Position numbers and translations under genes: made by a program. This document shows positions 6,921 to 18,700 of a DNA stretch of 64,000 nt, one piece after another; position 1 is the stretch's first letter, and every line of letters starts with the position of its first letter. The notes beneath the pieces are model-generated. The model was given only the letters and a program-made list of their open reading frames with translations, searched no databases and had not been told where the DNA came from. Source of the DNA: Mycobacterium botniense (GTDB lineage: Bacteria; Actinomycetota; Actinomycetes; Mycobacteriales; Mycobacteriaceae). Location of the stretch: assembly GCF_010723305.1 (NCBI RefSeq), contig NZ_BLKW01000004.1, forward strand, positions 992,001 to 1,056,000, given 5' to 3'.

Positions 6921-9900
6921 GTGGCCGCGCACACCTACCCGAAGCTGGCCGGCGGGGCACCCGATTTCCCGGCGCTGGAACTCGAGGTGCTCGAGTACTG
7001 GGCCCGCGATGACACCTTCCGCGCCAGCATCAGGCGGCGTGCCGGTGCCCCGGAGTATGTGTTCTACGACGGCCCGCCGTTCGCCAACGGCCTGCCGCAC
7101 TATGGGCACCTGCTGACCGGCTACGTGAAGGACATCGTGCCGCGTTACCGCACCATGCGCGGCTACCAGGTGGAGCGCCGCTTCGGCTGGGACACCCACG
7201 GCCTGCCCGCCGAAATCGAAGCCGAGCAACAGCTCGGGATTACCGACAAATCCCAGATCGACGCGATGGGCATCGCCGCGTTCAACGCGGTGTGCCGGGA
7301 GGCGGTGCTGCGCTACACCGACGAGTGGCGCGCTTATGTGACTCGCCAGGCCCGCTGGGTCGACTTCGACAACGACTACAAGACGCTGGATCTCTCCTAC
7401 ATGGAGTCGGTGATCTGGGCGTTCAAACAATTGTGGGACAAGGGTCTTGCCTATGAGGGCTACCGGGTGTTGCCGTACTGCTGGCGCGATGAAACCCCGT
7501 TGTCCAACCACGAACTGCGGATGGACGACGACGTCTACCAAAATCGCCAAGATCCGGCGATCACGGTCGGTTTCCGCGTGCTCGACGGCGAAGTGGCCGG
7601 TGCGTATCTGTTGGTGTGGACGACGACACCCTGGACGTTGCCGTCGAATCAGGCGGTTGCCGTCAACCCTGACGTCACCTACGTGCACCTGCGGGCAGGG
7701 CAGCGGCGTTTCGTCCTGGCCCAGGCCCGGCTGAGCGCCTATACCCGCGAGCTCGGGCAGCATCCCCAGATCTTGGGAACTTACCGCGGCGCTGACCTGG
7801 TGGGCCTGCGCTACCTGCCGCCGTTTCCGTATTTCATGAACTCTGCCAACGCCTTTCAGGTACTGGCGGGTGGTTTCGTCACGACGGAGGACGGCACCGG
7901 TATCGTGCACTTAGCGCCGGCGTACGGCGAGGACGACATGGAGACCGCCGATGCGGCCGGCATTGTTCCGGTCACACCCGTGGACTGCACCGGCCGCTTC
8001 GACGCCACCGTGCCCGACTATCAGGGCCAGCACGTTTTCGAGGCTAACCCGAATATCATCCGCGACTTGAAGAACGGCAGCGGAGCGGCCGCAGCCAACG
8101 GCGCGGTGCTGCTGCGCCAGGAAACCTACGAGCACCCCTACCCGCACTGCTGGCGGTGCCGCAACCCGCTGATCTACCGGGCGGTGTCCTCATGGTTTGT
8201 GAAGGTCAGCGCATTCCGGGACCGTATGGTCGAGCTGAACCGGCAGATCACCTGGTATCCCGAGCATGTCAAAGACGGGCAGTTCGGTAAGTGGCTGGAG
8301 GGTGCACGCGACTGGTCGATCTCGCGAAACCGATACTGGGGCACTCCCATTCCGGTGTGGGTATCCGACGACCCGGCTTATCCGCGCATCGACGTCTACG
8401 GCAGCCTCGACGAACTCGAGCGTGATTTCGGGGTGCGTCCCGATAATCTGCACCGACCCTACATCGACGAACTCACCCGGCCCAACCCCGACGATCCCAC
8501 CGGGCAGTCGACGATGCGGCGCATCCCGGATGTGTTCGACGTGTGGTTCGATTCCGGGTCGATGCCCTATGCGCAGGTGCATTACCCGTTTGAGAACCGC
8601 GACTGGTTCCACCACCACTACCCGGGGGACTTCATCGTCGAATACATCGGGCAGACTCGAGGCTGGTTTTACACCCTGCACGTGCTGGCCACCGCGTTGT
8701 TCGACCGTCCGGCATTCAAAACCTGTGTGGCCCACGGGATTGTGCTGGGTTACGACGGACAAAAGATGAGCAAGTCGCGCCGCAACTATCCCGACGTGAC
8801 CGAGGTGTTCGACCGGGACGGATCGGACGCTATGCGCTGGTTTTTGATGTCCTCCCCAATCCTGCGCGGCGGGAACCTGATCGTCACCGAGCAGGGTATT
8901 CGCGAGGCGGTGCGGCAGGTGCTGCTGCCGCTGTGGAACACCTACAGCTTTTTGGTTTTGTATGCACCACAAGTCGGTACTTGGCGGACTGACTCCCCGC
9001 ATGTGCTGGACCGCTATATCCTGGCCAAGCTCGCCGCACTGCGCCAGGGCCTCACAGCTGATTTGGACGTGTGCGATATCTCGGGTGCCTGCGAGCAGCT
9101 GCGCCGGTTCACCGAAGCACTGACGAATTGGTATGTGCGACGCTCCCGCCAGCGGTTTTGGGACGAAGACGCCGACGCCATCGACACGTTGCACACCGTG
9201 CTGGAGGTGACCGCACGGCTGGCCGCGCCGCTGCTGCCGCTGATCACCGAGATCATCTGGCGTGGTATCACCGGCCAACGGTCGGTACACCTGACCGACT
9301 GGCCGGCCGCCGACGATGTGCCCGCCGATACGGAATTGGCCGCGGCGATGGATCAGGTCCGCGAGGTGTGCTCGGTGGCGTCATCGCTGCGCAAGGCGCA
9401 CAAGCTGCGCGTGCGGCTGCCACTTCCCAAACTGACGGTGGCGGTGGAGAATCCACGACGCCTGGAGCCGTTCACGGAGTTGATCGCCGATGAACTTAAC
9501 GTCAAGACAGTCGAACTCACCGACGCAATCGCCACCTACGGCCGCTTCGAGCTCACTGTGAACGCGCGAGTCGCCGGGCCGCGGCTGGGTAAAGATGTGC
9601 AGGCGGCCATCAAGGCGGTCAAGGCGGGTGAGGGTGTGGTGAACCCGGACGGCACGCTGACCGCGGGTCCGGCTGTGTTGCAACCCGACGAGTTCAGTTC
9701 CCGCCTGGTTGCCGCTGATCCGGAATACACGGCCGCGCTGCCCGGAGGCGACGGCTTGGTTGTGCTGGACGGCACGGTGACCCCTGAACTGGAAGCCGAG
9801 GGTTGGGCCAAGGACCGCATCCGCGAACTGCAGGAACTGCGCAAGTCGGCCGGGCTCGACGTGTCGGACCGGATCAGTGTGGTGATGGCGGTGCCCGCTG

Positions 9901-10037
9901 AGCGAGCAGATTGGGCGCGCACCCACCGCGACATGATTGCTCGCGAAATCCTTGCCACCAGTTTCGAATTCGCGGAGCCGCCGCCGGACGCCGTCGCGAT
10001 CGGCGACGGCGTCCGTGTCCGCATCGCTAAGGCTTAA
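6921..10037 (+). CDS. ileS: Isoleucyl-tRNA synthetase
   Basis: Charges tRNA-Ile with isoleucine in the cytoplasm. It is a class I synthetase of 1038 residues, close to the roughly 1040 of mycobacterial IleRS. The HIGH signature reads HYGH near residue 58 and the KMSKS loop is intact near residue 615. The editing domain lies between them and the anticodon-binding domain follows. GTG 6921 was chosen because the ribosome site AGGAG (6908-6912) is 8 bases upstream and is the one masked by the T-box sequestrator. An in-frame GTG at 6849 would begin inside the T-box itself. Regulation is by the T-box leader. Confidence 0.97.
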   Translation: MAAHTYPKLAGGAPDFPALELEVLEYWARDDTFRASIRRRAGAPEYVFYDGPPFANGLPHYGHLLTGYVKDIVPRYRTMRGYQVERRFGWDTHGLPAEIEAEQQLGITDKSQIDAMGIAAFNAVCREAVLRYTDEWRAYVTRQARWVDFDNDYKTLDLSYMESVIWAFKQLWDKGLAYEGYRVLPYCWRDETPLSNHELRMDDDVYQNRQDPAITVGFRVLDGEVAGAYLLVWTTTPWTLPSNQAVAVNPDVTYVHLRAGQRRFVLAQARLSAYTRELGQHPQILGTYRGADLVGLRYLPPFPYFMNSANAFQVLAGGFVTTEDGTGIVHLAPAYGEDDMETADAAGIVPVTPVDCTGRFDATVPDYQGQHVFEANPNIIRDLKNGSGAAAANGAVLLRQETYEHPYPHCWRCRNPLIYRAVSSWFVKVSAFRDRMVELNRQITWYPEHVKDGQFGKWLEGARDWSISRNRYWGTPIPVWVSDDPAYPRIDVYGSLDELERDFGVRPDNLHRPYIDELTRPNPDDPTGQSTMRRIPDVFDVWFDSGSMPYAQVHYPFENRDWFHHHYPGDFIVEYIGQTRGWFYTLHVLATALFDRPAFKTCVAHGIVLGYDGQKMSKSRRNYPDVTEVFDRDGSDAMRWFLMSSPILRGGNLIVTEQGIREAVRQVLLPLWNTYSFLVLYAPQVGTWRTDSPHVLDRYILAKLAALRQGLTADLDVCDISGACEQLRRFTEALTNWYVRRSRQRFWDEDADAIDTLHTVLEVTARLAAPLLPLITEIIWRGITGQRSVHLTDWPAADDVPADTELAAAMDQVREVCSVASSLRKAHKLRVRLPLPKLTVAVENPRRLEPFTELIADELNVKTVELTDAIATYGRFELTVNARVAGPRLGKDVQAAIKAVKAGEGVVNPDGTLTAGPAVLQPDEFSSRLVAADPEYTAALPGGDGLVVLDGTVTPELEAEGWAKDRIRELQELRKSAGLDVSDRISVVMAVPAERADWARTHRDMIAREILATSFEFAEPPPDAVAIGDGVRVRIAKA

Positions 10038-10098
10038 CCCGTTGACGCCTTCCTATGCGTTTCCTGGGCCGATTCGTCAGTCGTCGTACTTTCATGTA

Positions 10099-10665
10099 CT
10101 AGGGTTTCACCGCGCGCCATCGTTGGTTGCTGCCTTTCACATCGACGTGGACGTTGTGAAACCCGGCCTGGCGCAAGCGCTCTGGAAGCGTGGTAGGCGA
10201 GACCGGGTTGCAGGTATCGCGAAAATGCGCGATCCGGAACCACCGGGAGTCGACGCTGTCGCTGCCGGCGAACACCCCGCCGGGGGCCAGTACCCGAAAC
10301 GCCTCGACGAACAGTTTGTCTTGCAGCCGCGCCGTCGGGACGTGGTGCAGCATCGTAAAGCACACCACCGAGCTGAATTCGTCAGCGGGAAGACCGGTGT
10401 CGGTGCCGTCGCCGTGGATGACGCGAGCGCGGTGCCCGTAGGCGGCCTGCAACTGCCGCGCCATCGGCCCGTCGATCTCTACGGCTGTCAGACGCGGTGT
10501 CTTGTCGAGGAGGGCGCCCATGTTGGCGCCGTAGCCGGGGCCGATCTCCAGTGTGCTGTCGCCCAAGTCCACGTCGGCGAGAACCCACGGCACCAGCCGG
10601 TCGCGTACCACCCTCGCCCAGTAACCCGAACTGCAACACAACCGGTGACAGAGGTTCATCGTCAC
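10099..10665 (-). CDS. Class I SAM-dependent methyltransferase
   Basis: A 188-residue methyltransferase of the Methyltransf_11/25 type. The glycine-rich SAM loop LEIGPGYGANMG is near residue 45. The acidic residue ending strand 2 lies in TAVEID, and the HGDGTDTGLPADEFS motif follows near residue 85. There is no substrate-recognition domain I can name. It is flanked by ileS (convergent) and dinX (divergent), which adjoin in H37Rv as I recall, so it looks like a lineage-specific insertion. An ATG two codons further in (10659) is an equally possible start. The target is unknown. Confidence 0.82.
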   Translation of the reverse strand: MTMNLCHRLCCSSGYWARVVRDRLVPWVLADVDLGDSTLEIGPGYGANMGALLDKTPRLTAVEIDGPMARQLQAAYGHRARVIHGDGTDTGLPADEFSSVVCFTMLHHVPTARLQDKLFVEAFRVLAPGGVFAGSDSVDSRWFRIAHFRDTCNPVSPTTLPERLRQAGFHNVHVDVKGSNQRWRAVKP

Positions 10666-10697
10666 AGTTTCCGACGCTATATCAATAGCATTGGCGT

Positions 10698-12101
10698 GTG
10701 GATGCCCGATGGGTGCTGCACCTGGACATGGATGCGTTTTTCGCCTCCGTCGAGCAGCTCACCCGTCCCACCCTGCAAGGACGGCCGGTGCTGGTGGGCG
10801 GTCTGGGCGGCCGCGGCGTGGTGGCCGGCGCCAGCTATGAAGCGCGCGCGTTCGGCGCCCGATCGGCCATGCCCATGCACCAGGCGCGCCGGCTGGTCGG
10901 GATCCACGCTGTCGTGCTGCCGCCCCGCGGCGTGGTGTACGGCGTGGCCAGCCGGCGGGTGTTCGACACCGTCCGAAGCCTGGTGCCCCTCGTCGAGCAG
11001 CTCTCCTACGATGAGGCGTTCGGGGAACCGGCCCAGCTGGCCGGCGCGTCAGCCGAGGACGCCGAGCTGTTCTGTGAGATCCTGCGCCAGCGGGTGCGCG
11101 AGGAGACCGGCCTGGTGGCCTCGGTCGGCGCCGGCTCCGGCAAGCAGATCGCCAAGATCGCGTCGGGATTGGCCAAACCCGACGGTGTTCGGGTGATCCG
11201 GCGCTCCGAGGAGCGGCAACTGCTCGCCCGGCTGCCGGTGCGACGGCTCTGGGGTATCGGCCCGGTTGCCGAGGAAAAACTGCACCGGCTCGGCATCGAG
11301 ACGGTCGGAGAGCTGGCCGCGCTCACCGACACCGAGGCGGCCAGCATCCTGGGGGCGACGACCGGTCCCGCGCTGCACCGGCTGGCCCAGGGGATCGACG
11401 ACCGCCCGGTCGTGGAGCGCGCCGAAGCCAAGCAGATCAGCGCGGAGTCCACTTTCGCGAGCGACCTGACCACGATCGAGCAGCTGCGGGAAGCAGTCGG
11501 CCCGATCGCCGAACACGCGCATCAGCGGCTGCTGCGCGACGGCCGGGGCGCCCGCACAGTCACCGTGAAGGTGAAAAAAGCTGATATGGGTATCCTGACC
11601 CGCTCGGCGACGCTGCCGTTCGCCACCGTCGATGCGGCCACACTGGTGTGGGTGGCCCGGCGGCTGCTGTTGGACCCGCGGCAGATCGGGCCGGTCCGGC
11701 TGCTCGGGGTGGGATTTTCCGGGTTGACCGAGGTGTGGCAACAGCCCTTGTTCCCCGACCTGGAGCTGGTGCCGGAGACCCCGGAGGCCCGCCGAACCGT
11801 CGGGGCGCCGCAGGCCGTGGCCGGTGCGGTGGGCGACACCGCGCGGTGGCGGGTGGGCGATGACATCGCCCACCCCGACTTCGGGCACGGCTGGGTGCAG
11901 GGCGCCGGCCACGGCGTGGTCACCATCCGGTTCGAGACCCGCAGCTCGGGGCCGGGACCGGTGCGCACCTTTCCCGCCGACAGCCGCGAGATCACCAGGG
12001 CCAACCCGGTCGACAGCCTGGACTGGCCGGACTATGTCACCGCTCTGCGGGCGGAGCAGTCGGCATCAGCCCCACCGGTCGAGGACCTCGCCGGGCGGTA
12101 G
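10698..12101 (+). CDS. dinX: Y-family DNA polymerase IV homologue
   Basis: Error-prone translesion polymerase, 467 residues, counterpart of Rv1537. The first catalytic carboxylate lies in [14 protein letters not shown] (residues 7-20). The second pair is in SYDEAF near residue 103, where most Pol IV proteins have SxDEAY/F. The palm and thumb segment [20 protein letters not shown] follows. The little-finger domain occupies about residues 235-345. A C-terminal extension of about 110 residues contains [20 protein letters not shown], an SH3-like or UvrD-tail-like strand pattern. The start is GTG. The 3' end overlaps the convergent ansA by 36 bases. Confidence 0.92.
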   Translation: MDARWVLHLDMDAFFASVEQLTRPTLQGRPVLVGGLGGRGVVAGASYEARAFGARSAMPMHQARRLVGIHAVVLPPRGVVYGVASRRVFDTVRSLVPLVEQLSYDEAFGEPAQLAGASAEDAELFCEILRQRVREETGLVASVGAGSGKQIAKIASGLAKPDGVRVIRRSEERQLLARLPVRRLWGIGPVAEEKLHRLGIETVGELAALTDTEAASILGATTGPALHRLAQGIDDRPVVERAEAKQISAESTFASDLTTIEQLREAVGPIAEHAHQRLLRDGRGARTVTVKVKKADMGILTRSATLPFATVDAATLVWVARRLLLDPRQIGPVRLLGVGFSGLTEVWQQPLFPDLELVPETPEARRTVGAPQAVAGAVGDTARWRVGDDIAHPDFGHGWVQGAGHGVVTIRFETRSSGPGPVRTFPADSREITRANPVDSLDWPDYVTALRAEQSASAPPVEDLAGR

Positions 12102-12989
12102 CTGCGCCGCCAGCGCCGCCATCAGCAGCACCCGGGCCTGCGGCGGGCCCAGCCGCGGCACCATCACCGCGCCCGCATTGACCAAATCGCGGCCGGGGCC
12201 ATACCCGGCGCCGACCCGTGCGCCCACGACCCGCGTGGACACCGCGATCACCACCCCCGCGCGGCAATGACGGCGCACCCCCTCAATCACCGCGGCTCCG
12301 GCGTTACCCGATCCCAGCGCCTCCAGCACAATGCCGCGCGCACCCGCGGCCACGCAGGCATCCAATGCCACCGCATCGCTTCCCGGGTAGACCGCGACGA
12401 TATCGACCCGAGGTGCCGCGGCAGCGCTCAGCTCGCCCATATACGGTCTGGTTTTGGGGTGAGTCAGGGTGAGTACACCGTTGTCGACGGTGCCGAGCAC
12501 GTCGGCCGCGAAACCGGTGCGGGTGCCCATCTTCCGCAGCCCTAACGGCTGCAAGACCCGGCCTGCGAAACACACCAGGACCCCCGCCTCGCGCGCGGAG
12601 GCGTTGCCCGCCACCGCCACCGCATCACGCAGATTGGTCGGACCGTCGGTGTCGGGCGCGTCGGCGCTGCGCAGCGCACCGGTGATCACCACCGGCGCGG
12701 CACCGCGATACGTCAGCTCCAGCCACAGTGCCGTCTCTTCCAGGGTGTCGGTGCCGTGGGTGATCACCACGCCGCCGGCTCCGCTATCGACCGCGGTCTG
12801 CATCGCCGTGCGGATGCGGTCCCAATCGGCGGGTGTCAGCTGGGAGCTGTCCAGCGACATCAGGTCCACGACATCGACATCCAGGCCCGCGGCGAGCTCC
12901 GCACCGCCCCGGGTGGGCCGTCGTATCCCGTCAGCATCGGTGCTGCTGGCGATCGTGCCGCCGGTGCTGATCACGGTCAGACGGTCCAT
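12066..12989 (-). CDS. ansA: L-asparaginase
   Basis: Hydrolyses asparagine to aspartate and ammonia. It has 307 residues, typical for bacterial asparaginases. The first threonine signature is STGGTIASS near residues 8-16, and the second is [12 protein letters not shown] near residue 77. Both nucleophilic Thr residues and the Lys-containing C-terminal domain context are in place. No signal peptide is seen, so it acts in the cytoplasm unless exported by another route. It is convergent with dinX and divergent from lspA. Counterpart of Rv1538c, which contributes to nitrogen assimilation and acid resistance in M. tuberculosis. Confidence 0.94.
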   Translation of the reverse strand: MDRLTVISTGGTIASSTDADGIRRPTRGGAELAAGLDVDVVDLMSLDSSQLTPADWDRIRTAMQTAVDSGAGGVVITHGTDTLEETALWLELTYRGAAPVVITGALRSADAPDTDGPTNLRDAVAVAGNASAREAGVLVCFAGRVLQPLGLRKMGTRTGFAADVLGTVDNGVLTLTHPKTRPYMGELSAAAAPRVDIVAVYPGSDAVALDACVAAGARGIVLEALGSGNAGAAVIEGVRRHCRAGVVIAVSTRVVGARVGAGYGPGRDLVNAGAVMVPRLGPPQARVLLMAALAAQLPPGEVLDRWG

Positions 12990-13031
12990 GCTGCGATCAT
13001 GCCCCCGCGCGAGGTAAGGGATGATGGAGAT

Positions 13032-13634
13032 GTGCCTGAGGAACCAACACGATCGACTGAATCGGTGACTGAGGCCCAGGAGGCCGGGGATGGCGCCGCC
13101 CCTGTGCCGCCGCGCCGATTGCGCCTCCTGCTGTCGGTTGCAGCGGTCGTGCTGGTGCTCGACATCGTCACCAAGGTGCTTGCCGTCGCCCTGCTGACCC
13201 CTGGCCAGCCGGTGCCAATCATCGGCGACACCGTCACCTGGACGTTGGTGCGCAATTCCGGGGCCGCGTTCTCGATGGCGACCGGTTACACCTGGGTGCT
13301 GACGTTGATCGCCAGCGCCGTCGTCTTCGGCATCGTCTGGATGGGACGACGGCTGGTGTCGCCGTGGTGGGCGATCGGTCTGGGGATGATTCTGGGTGGG
13401 GCCATGGGCAATCTGGTGGACCGGTTCTTCCGCTCACCCGGTCCGCTGCGCGGACATGTCGTGGACTTCCTGTCGATCGGGTGGTGGCCGGTGTTCAATG
13501 TCGCCGACCCGTCAGTGGTGGGTGGGGCCATCCTGCTCGTCACGTTGTCGCTGTTGGGCTTCGACTTTGACACCGTCGGCCGACGTACGCGCGGCCGGGA
13601 GGGGTCCCCGGCGGAACCGGCCGAGCCGCGCTGA
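13032..13634 (+). CDS. lspA: Lipoprotein signal peptidase (signal peptidase II)
   Basis: Aspartyl membrane protease that removes signal peptides from prolipoproteins after lipidation. It has 200 residues and four membrane segments. The two catalytic Asp motifs are GNLVDRFF and VFNVADPSV, and the conserved NSGAAFS is present. The N-terminal 35 residues are hydrophilic, as in mycobacterial LspA. GTG 13032 gives the expected length and has GGAG (13026-13029) upstream. An in-frame ATG at 12999 would add 11 residues. The stop overlaps the next gene by one base (TGATG), so the pseudouridine synthase is co-transcribed. Confidence 0.94.
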   Translation: MPEEPTRSTESVTEAQEAGDGAAPVPPRRLRLLLSVAAVVLVLDIVTKVLAVALLTPGQPVPIIGDTVTWTLVRNSGAAFSMATGYTWVLTLIASAVVFGIVWMGRRLVSPWWAIGLGMILGGAMGNLVDRFFRSPGPLRGHVVDFLSIGWWPVFNVADPSVVGGAILLVTLSLLGFDFDTVGRRTRGREGSPAEPAEPR

Positions 13635-14560
13635 TGGCTGAGCGTGTGCTGCCCGTTCCTGAAGGGTTGGCGGGGATGCGCGTCGATGCGGGCCTGGCGC
13701 GCCTGCTGGGTGTGTCGAGAACCACGGCCGCCGCGCTGGCCGAGGACGGGGGTGTGGAACTTGATGGAGTGCCGGCCGGCAAGTCGGATCGGCTAAGACC
13801 CGGCGCCTGGTTGCAGGTGCGGCTGCCCGAAACGCCGCCGCCGCCGGAGAACAAGCCGGTCGATATCGAGGGCATGACGATCCTGTACTCCGATGACGAC
13901 ATCGTCGCGGTCGACAAACCCGCCGGCGTGGCGGCGCACGCGTCGGTCGGCTGGACCGGCCCGACGGTGCTCGGCGGGCTCGCGGCCGCCGGTTACCGGA
14001 TCACCACGTCCGGGGTGCACGAGCGGCAGGGGATCGTGCATCGTCTCGATGTGGGCACCTCGGGGGTGATGGTGGTGGCGATCTCCGACCGTGCCTACAC
14101 CGTGCTCAAGCGGGCGTTCAAGCAGCGCACCGTGGATAAGCGCTACCACGCGCTGGTGCAGGGGCACCCGGATCCCTCCAGCGGAACCATCGACGCCCCG
14201 ATCGGCCGGCACCGCGGCCACGAGTGGAAGTTCGCGGTGACCAAACACGGCAGACACAGCCTCACCCACTACGACACCCTGGAAGCCTTCGTCGCCGCCA
14301 GCCTGCTTGACGTGCACCTGGAAACCGGCCGCACCCATCAGATCCGGGTCCATTTCGCCGCGTTGCGTCACCCCTGCTGCGGCGACTTGACCTATGGTGC
14401 CGACCCGAAGCTGGCGCAAAAGCTCGGGCTACAACGCCAATGGCTGCATGCCCGGTCGCTGTCGTTCACGCACCCGGTGAACGGGCGGGGCATGGAAATC
14501 GTCAGTCCCTACCCGCCTGACCTCCAGCATGCCCTCGACGTGCTGCGCGCCGAAGGGTGA
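13634..14560 (+). CDS. RluA/RluD-type pseudouridine synthase
   Basis: Isomerises uridine to pseudouridine in large-subunit rRNA. It has 308 residues. The N-terminal S4 RNA-binding domain spans about residues 10-65 ([20 protein letters not shown]). The catalytic domain contains the family signature [14 protein letters not shown] near residue 135, whose Asp is the nucleophile. A later stretch, [18 protein letters not shown], is the second RluA-family motif. It is translationally coupled to lspA, an arrangement conserved in many bacteria. Counterpart of Rv1540. The exact rRNA position cannot be read from sequence. Confidence 0.93.
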   Translation: MAERVLPVPEGLAGMRVDAGLARLLGVSRTTAAALAEDGGVELDGVPAGKSDRLRPGAWLQVRLPETPPPPENKPVDIEGMTILYSDDDIVAVDKPAGVAAHASVGWTGPTVLGGLAAAGYRITTSGVHERQGIVHRLDVGTSGVMVVAISDRAYTVLKRAFKQRTVDKRYHALVQGHPDPSSGTIDAPIGRHRGHEWKFAVTKHGRHSLTHYDTLEAFVAASLLDVHLETGRTHQIRVHFAALRHPCCGDLTYGADPKLAQKLGLQRQWLHARSLSFTHPVNGRGMEIVSPYPPDLQHALDVLRAEG

Positions 14561-14581
14561 TCACCGGTGTCGAGCGTGGCC

Positions 14582-15337
14582 CTACGGCTTGCGGGCTTCG
14601 ATGAGGACTCGCGTGGAGTGGGTGACAAAGGGTCCGTCGGTGGTGATGCGCTCATGCAGTTCACGCAGCCGCTCACGATAGGCGTCGACGGTGAAGTCCG
14701 GCACCGTCCAGATCACCTTGCGCAGAAAGTAGACCACCGCGCCGATGTCGAAGAATTCCACGCGTAGCCGCTCCATGCGCAGATCCACGACCTGCAGCCC
14801 GGCGGCTCTTGCCTGCGCTGTCTCGACGTCTGGGTGATGCTCGGTGCGCCGCTGCGGCTGCGGTCCCATGAAGTACTCGACCAGCTCGAGCACCGTGGCG
14901 GGTCCGACATGCTGGGCGAAATAGGTGCCGCCCGGGCGCAGCACGCGGGCGATCTCGCTCCACCACACGGTGACCGGGTGCCGGCTGGTGACCAGGTCGA
15001 ACGCCTCGTCGGCGAACGGTAACGGCGGCTCGTCCCGGGTTGCGACCACCACCACACCGCGCGGGTGCAAGCGCTTGGTGGCCAGCGCGGCGTTGGGCGG
15101 GTACGACTCGGTGGCCGCCATCGTCGGCGGGAACGTCGTCGCGCCGGACAACACCTCCCCGCCACCGGTCTGGATATCCAGCGCGGCCGACACGCCCGCC
15201 AACCGTCGGCTCAGCAGCCGTTGGTAGCCCCACGACGGGCGTTCCTCGGTCGCGCGGCCGTCCAACCAGGAGAAATCCCAGCCCTCGACGGGTACGCTGT
15301 CGGCCTCCGCCACCAGATCGTCAAACGTTCGAGGCAC
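14582..15337 (-). CDS. SAM-dependent methyltransferase
   Basis: A 251-residue protein starting MPRTFDDLVAEADSVPVEGW. The SAM-binding region is the LDIQTGGGEVLS strand-loop near residue 55. The post-motif PLPFADEAFDLVTSRHPVTVW, followed by the RVLRPGGTYFAQHVG strand, is typical of Methyltransf_11. The loop lacks the usual GxGxG spacing (TGGGE), so cofactor binding should be tested. GTG 15337 is chosen as the start because the protein from there looks like full-length relatives. The frame upstream runs into a glbN remnant and is not considered part of this gene. It sits where lprI and glbN lie in H37Rv. Confidence 0.8.
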   Translation of the reverse strand: MPRTFDDLVAEADSVPVEGWDFSWLDGRATEERPSWGYQRLLSRRLAGVSAALDIQTGGGEVLSGATTFPPTMAATESYPPNAALATKRLHPRGVVVVATRDEPPLPFADEAFDLVTSRHPVTVWWSEIARVLRPGGTYFAQHVGPATVLELVEYFMGPQPQRRTEHHPDVETAQARAAGLQVVDLRMERLRVEFFDIGAVVYFLRKVIWTVPDFTVDAYRERLRELHERITTDGPFVTHSTRVLIEARKP

Positions 15338-15514
15338 GCACGCATTGTGACGCCAATGCCGGTTTGGTGCCGCGTTGATCGTCATCGCCGTCACACCGTC
15401 AACCCGAAAAGACACCTGCCGCCGGCGGGCGCGGCGATCGAAGCGCCGTCCGCGGGGCGCTTCACGTGCTGTTGGTGCTCGCGCCGAGGAGCCCGAAGTG
15501 CCGGGCGCATCCGA

Positions 15515-15610
15515 GAACAAGCCTGCCAGCTGCTCGTCGGCAAGTACCCGCGCGGAGACGTCCTCGACGACGACCTCGATCGCCGCATGGCCACCGATCC
15601 GGCCGAAGAT
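15515..15610 (-). pseudogene. Remnant of truncated haemoglobin gene glbN (N-terminal fragment)
   Basis: On the minus strand, 32 codons translate as [20 protein letters not shown] followed by RVLADEQLAGLF. This matches the N-terminal part of mycobacterial GlbN (from memory of M. tuberculosis HbN: [27 protein letters not shown]...). The rest of the globin, with the proximal-His region, is missing. Downstream sequence shows no globin similarity that I can recognise, and no separate start codon or ribosome site precedes it. The location between the RluD-like gene and dnaE1 is the glbN site in H37Rv. Inferred: deletion scar, non-functional. Confidence 0.72.
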
Positions 15611-15698
15611 CGGTGATGCCTGGCTCCGCCGGGATGAGCAAGGCACCGGGCGTTGAGACACATTCGGCGACACGCCGAGACACGTCGGCGGGCGGCCC

Positions 15699-15704
15699 TA
15701 GACT
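15699..15704 (+). promoter_or_regulatory. -10 element of dnaE1, near-leaderless start
   Basis: TAGACT ends 8 bases before the dnaE1 ATG (15713), so transcription would begin within a base or two of the start codon. No Shine-Dalgarno is visible in the gap GGCCTGCG, consistent with a leaderless mRNA. Confidence 0.55.
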
Positions 15705-15712
15705 GGCCTGCG

Positions 15713-18700
15713 ATGAGCGGTTCTTCTTCGCGGTCCTTCGTGCACCTGCATAACCACACCGAGTACTCGATGCTCGACGGTGCTGCGAAGATCACCCCGA
15801 TGCTCGCGGAGGCGCAGCGGCTGGAAATGCCCGCCATCGGGATGACCGATCACGGAAACCTGTTCGGCGCCAGCGAGTTCTATAGCGCCACCACCCGCAC
15901 CGGGATCAAGCCGATCATCGGGGTCGAGGCCTATGTCGCGCCCGGCTCGCGCTTCGACACCCGTCGGGTTTTCTGGGGAGACCCCAGCCAGAAGGCCGAC
16001 GACGTGTCCGGCGGCGGCGCCTACACCCACCTGACGATGATCGCGGAGAACGCGACCGGGCTGCGCAACCTGTTCAAGCTGTCCTCGCTGGCCTCCTTCG
16101 AGGGCCAGTTGAGCAAGTGGTCGCGGATGGACGCCGAACTCATCGCCCAGCACGCCGAGGGCATCATCGCCACCACCGGCTGCCCATCCGGGGAGGTGCA
16201 GACCCGGCTGCGGCTGGGTCAGTACCGCGAGGCGCTCGAGTCCGCCGCCAAATGGCGGGAGATCTTCGGGGCCGACAACTATTTCCTCGAATTGATGGAT
16301 CACGGGCTGACGATCGAACGGCGGGTGCGTGACGGGCTGCTCGACATCGGCCGCGCCCTCGGTATCCCGCCGCTGGCCACCAACGACTGCCACTATGTGA
16401 CCCGGGACGCCGCACACAACCACGAAGCACTGCTGTGCGTGCAGACCGGCAAGACGCTGTCGGACCCGAATCGGTTCAAGTTCGACGGTGACGGCTACTA
16501 CTTGAAGTCGGCCGCCGAGATGCGGGCGATCTGGGATGATGTCGTCCCCGGCGCCTGCGACACCACCCTGGTGATCGCCGAACGGGTGGGCTCCTACGCC
16601 GACGTGTGGACACCGCGGGACCGCATGCCGGTGTTCCCGGTGCCCGCGGGACACGACCAGGCCTCCTGGCTGCGCCACGAGGTGGACGCCGGCCTGCGCC
16701 GACGGTTCCCGAACGGCCTGCCGCCCGGCTACGCCGAACGCGCCGCCTACGAGATCGACGTCATCTGCGCCAAGGGGTTCCCCTCCTATTTCCTGATCGT
16801 TGCCGACCTGGTCAACCACGCCCGGTCGGTGGGGATCCGGGTGGGCCCTGGCCGAGGTTCGGCCGCGGGTTCGCTGGTGTCCTACGCCCTGGGCATCACC
16901 GATATCGATCCGATCCCGCATGGTCTGCTTTTCGAGCGTTTCCTCAACCCCGAACGCACCTCGATGCCCGATATCGACATCGACTTCGACGACCGGCGCC
17001 GCGGTGAAATGGTGCGTTACGCCGCAGAAAAGTGGGGCCATGACCGGGTCGCCCAAGTCATCACATTCGGCACCATCAAAACTAAAGCGGCGCTCAAGGA
17101 TGCGGCCCGGATTCACTTCGGGCAGCCGGGTTTTGCCATTGCTGACCGGATCACCAAGGCGCTGCCCCCGCCAATCATGGCCAAAGACATTCCGCTGTCG
17201 GGAATCACCGACCCCACCCATGAGCGCTACAAGGAAGCCGCTGAAGTCCGTAGCCTCATCGAAACCGATCCCGATGTGCGCACCATCTACCAGACCGCCC
17301 GTGGCCTGGAGGGGATGATCCGTAACGCGGGTGTCCACGCGTGCGCGGTCATCATGAGCAGTGAGCCGCTGACCGAAGCCATCCCGCTGTGGAAGCGTCC
17401 CCAGGACGGCGCCATCATCACCGGCTGGGATTACCCCTCCTGTGAGGCCATCGGCCTGTTGAAGATGGACTTCCTCGGGCTGCGCAACCTCACCATCATC
17501 GGCGACGCGATCGAGAACATCAAAGCCAACAGGGGCATCGACCTCGACCTGGAATCAGTGCCCCTCGACGATAAGCTCACCTACGAGTTGCTGTCCCGGG
17601 GCGAGACGCTGGGTGTTTTCCAACTCGACGGCGGGCCGATGCGTGATCTGCTGCGGCGCATGCAGCCCAATGGGTTCGATGACGTCGTCGCCGTCATCGC
17701 GTTGTACCGCCCGGGCCCGATGGGGATGAACGCGCACAATGACTACGCTGACCGCAAGAACGGGCGCCAGCCCATTACCCCCATCCACCCCGAGCTTGCT
17801 GAACCGTTGGAGGAGATCCTCGCCGAGACCTATGGGCTGATCGTCTACCAAGAACAGATCATGCGCATCGCGCAGAAGGTCGCGGGATATTCACTGGCCC
17901 AAGCCGACATTCTGCGTAAAGCCATGGGCAAGAAAAAAGCCGATGTGCTGGCCGCCGAATACGAGAACTTCGCGGCGGGCATGCGGGACAACGGTTTTTC
18001 GCCGGGTGCGATCAAAGTGTTGTGGGATACCATTCTGCCGTTCGCTGACTACGCGTTCAACAAATCGCACGCCGCCGGGTATGCCATGGTCTCGTACTGG
18101 ACCGCGTATCTGAAGGCCAACTATCCGGCCGAATACATGGCGGGGCTGTTGACCTCGGTCGGCGACGACAAGGATAAAGCAGCAGTCTATCTGGCGGACT
18201 GCCGCAAGTTGGGTATCACAGTGTTGCCACCCGATGTCAACGAATCCGGGTTGACGTTCGCCTCGGTCGGCACCGACATCCGCTACGGCCTCGGCGCCGT
18301 GCGCAACGTGGGTGCCAATGTCGTTGCGTCCCTGATCAAGACGCGGACCGAGAAAGGCAAATTCACCGACTTCTCCGACTATCTCAACAAGATCGACATC
18401 TCGGCCTGTAACAAGAAGGTCACCGAGTCGCTGATCAAGGCCGGCGCTTTCGACTCGCTGGGGCACCCCCGCAAAGGCTTGTTTCTGGTGCACAGCGACG
18501 CAGTGGACTCGGTACTGGGCACCAAAAAAGCTGAGGCGATGGGCCAGTTCGACTTGTTCGGCGGGCCGGATACCGTCACGGACAAAGTGTTTAGCATCAA
18601 GGTGCCCGACGAAGAGTGGGATGACAAGCACAAGCTGGCGCTGGAGCGTGAGATGCTGGGCCTGTACGTGTCCGGTCATCCGCTCAACGGCGTCGCACAT

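Noticed and set aside
15386..15673. N-terminal extension of the methyltransferase at 14582-15337
   Set aside because: The upstream in-frame residues match globin N rather than a methyltransferase, and the family N-terminus begins at 15337.
15698..17338. 546-codon open frame antisense to dnaE1
   Set aside because: High-GC codon bias leaves long open antisense frames. The product has no recognisable domain and dnaE1 on the other strand is certain.
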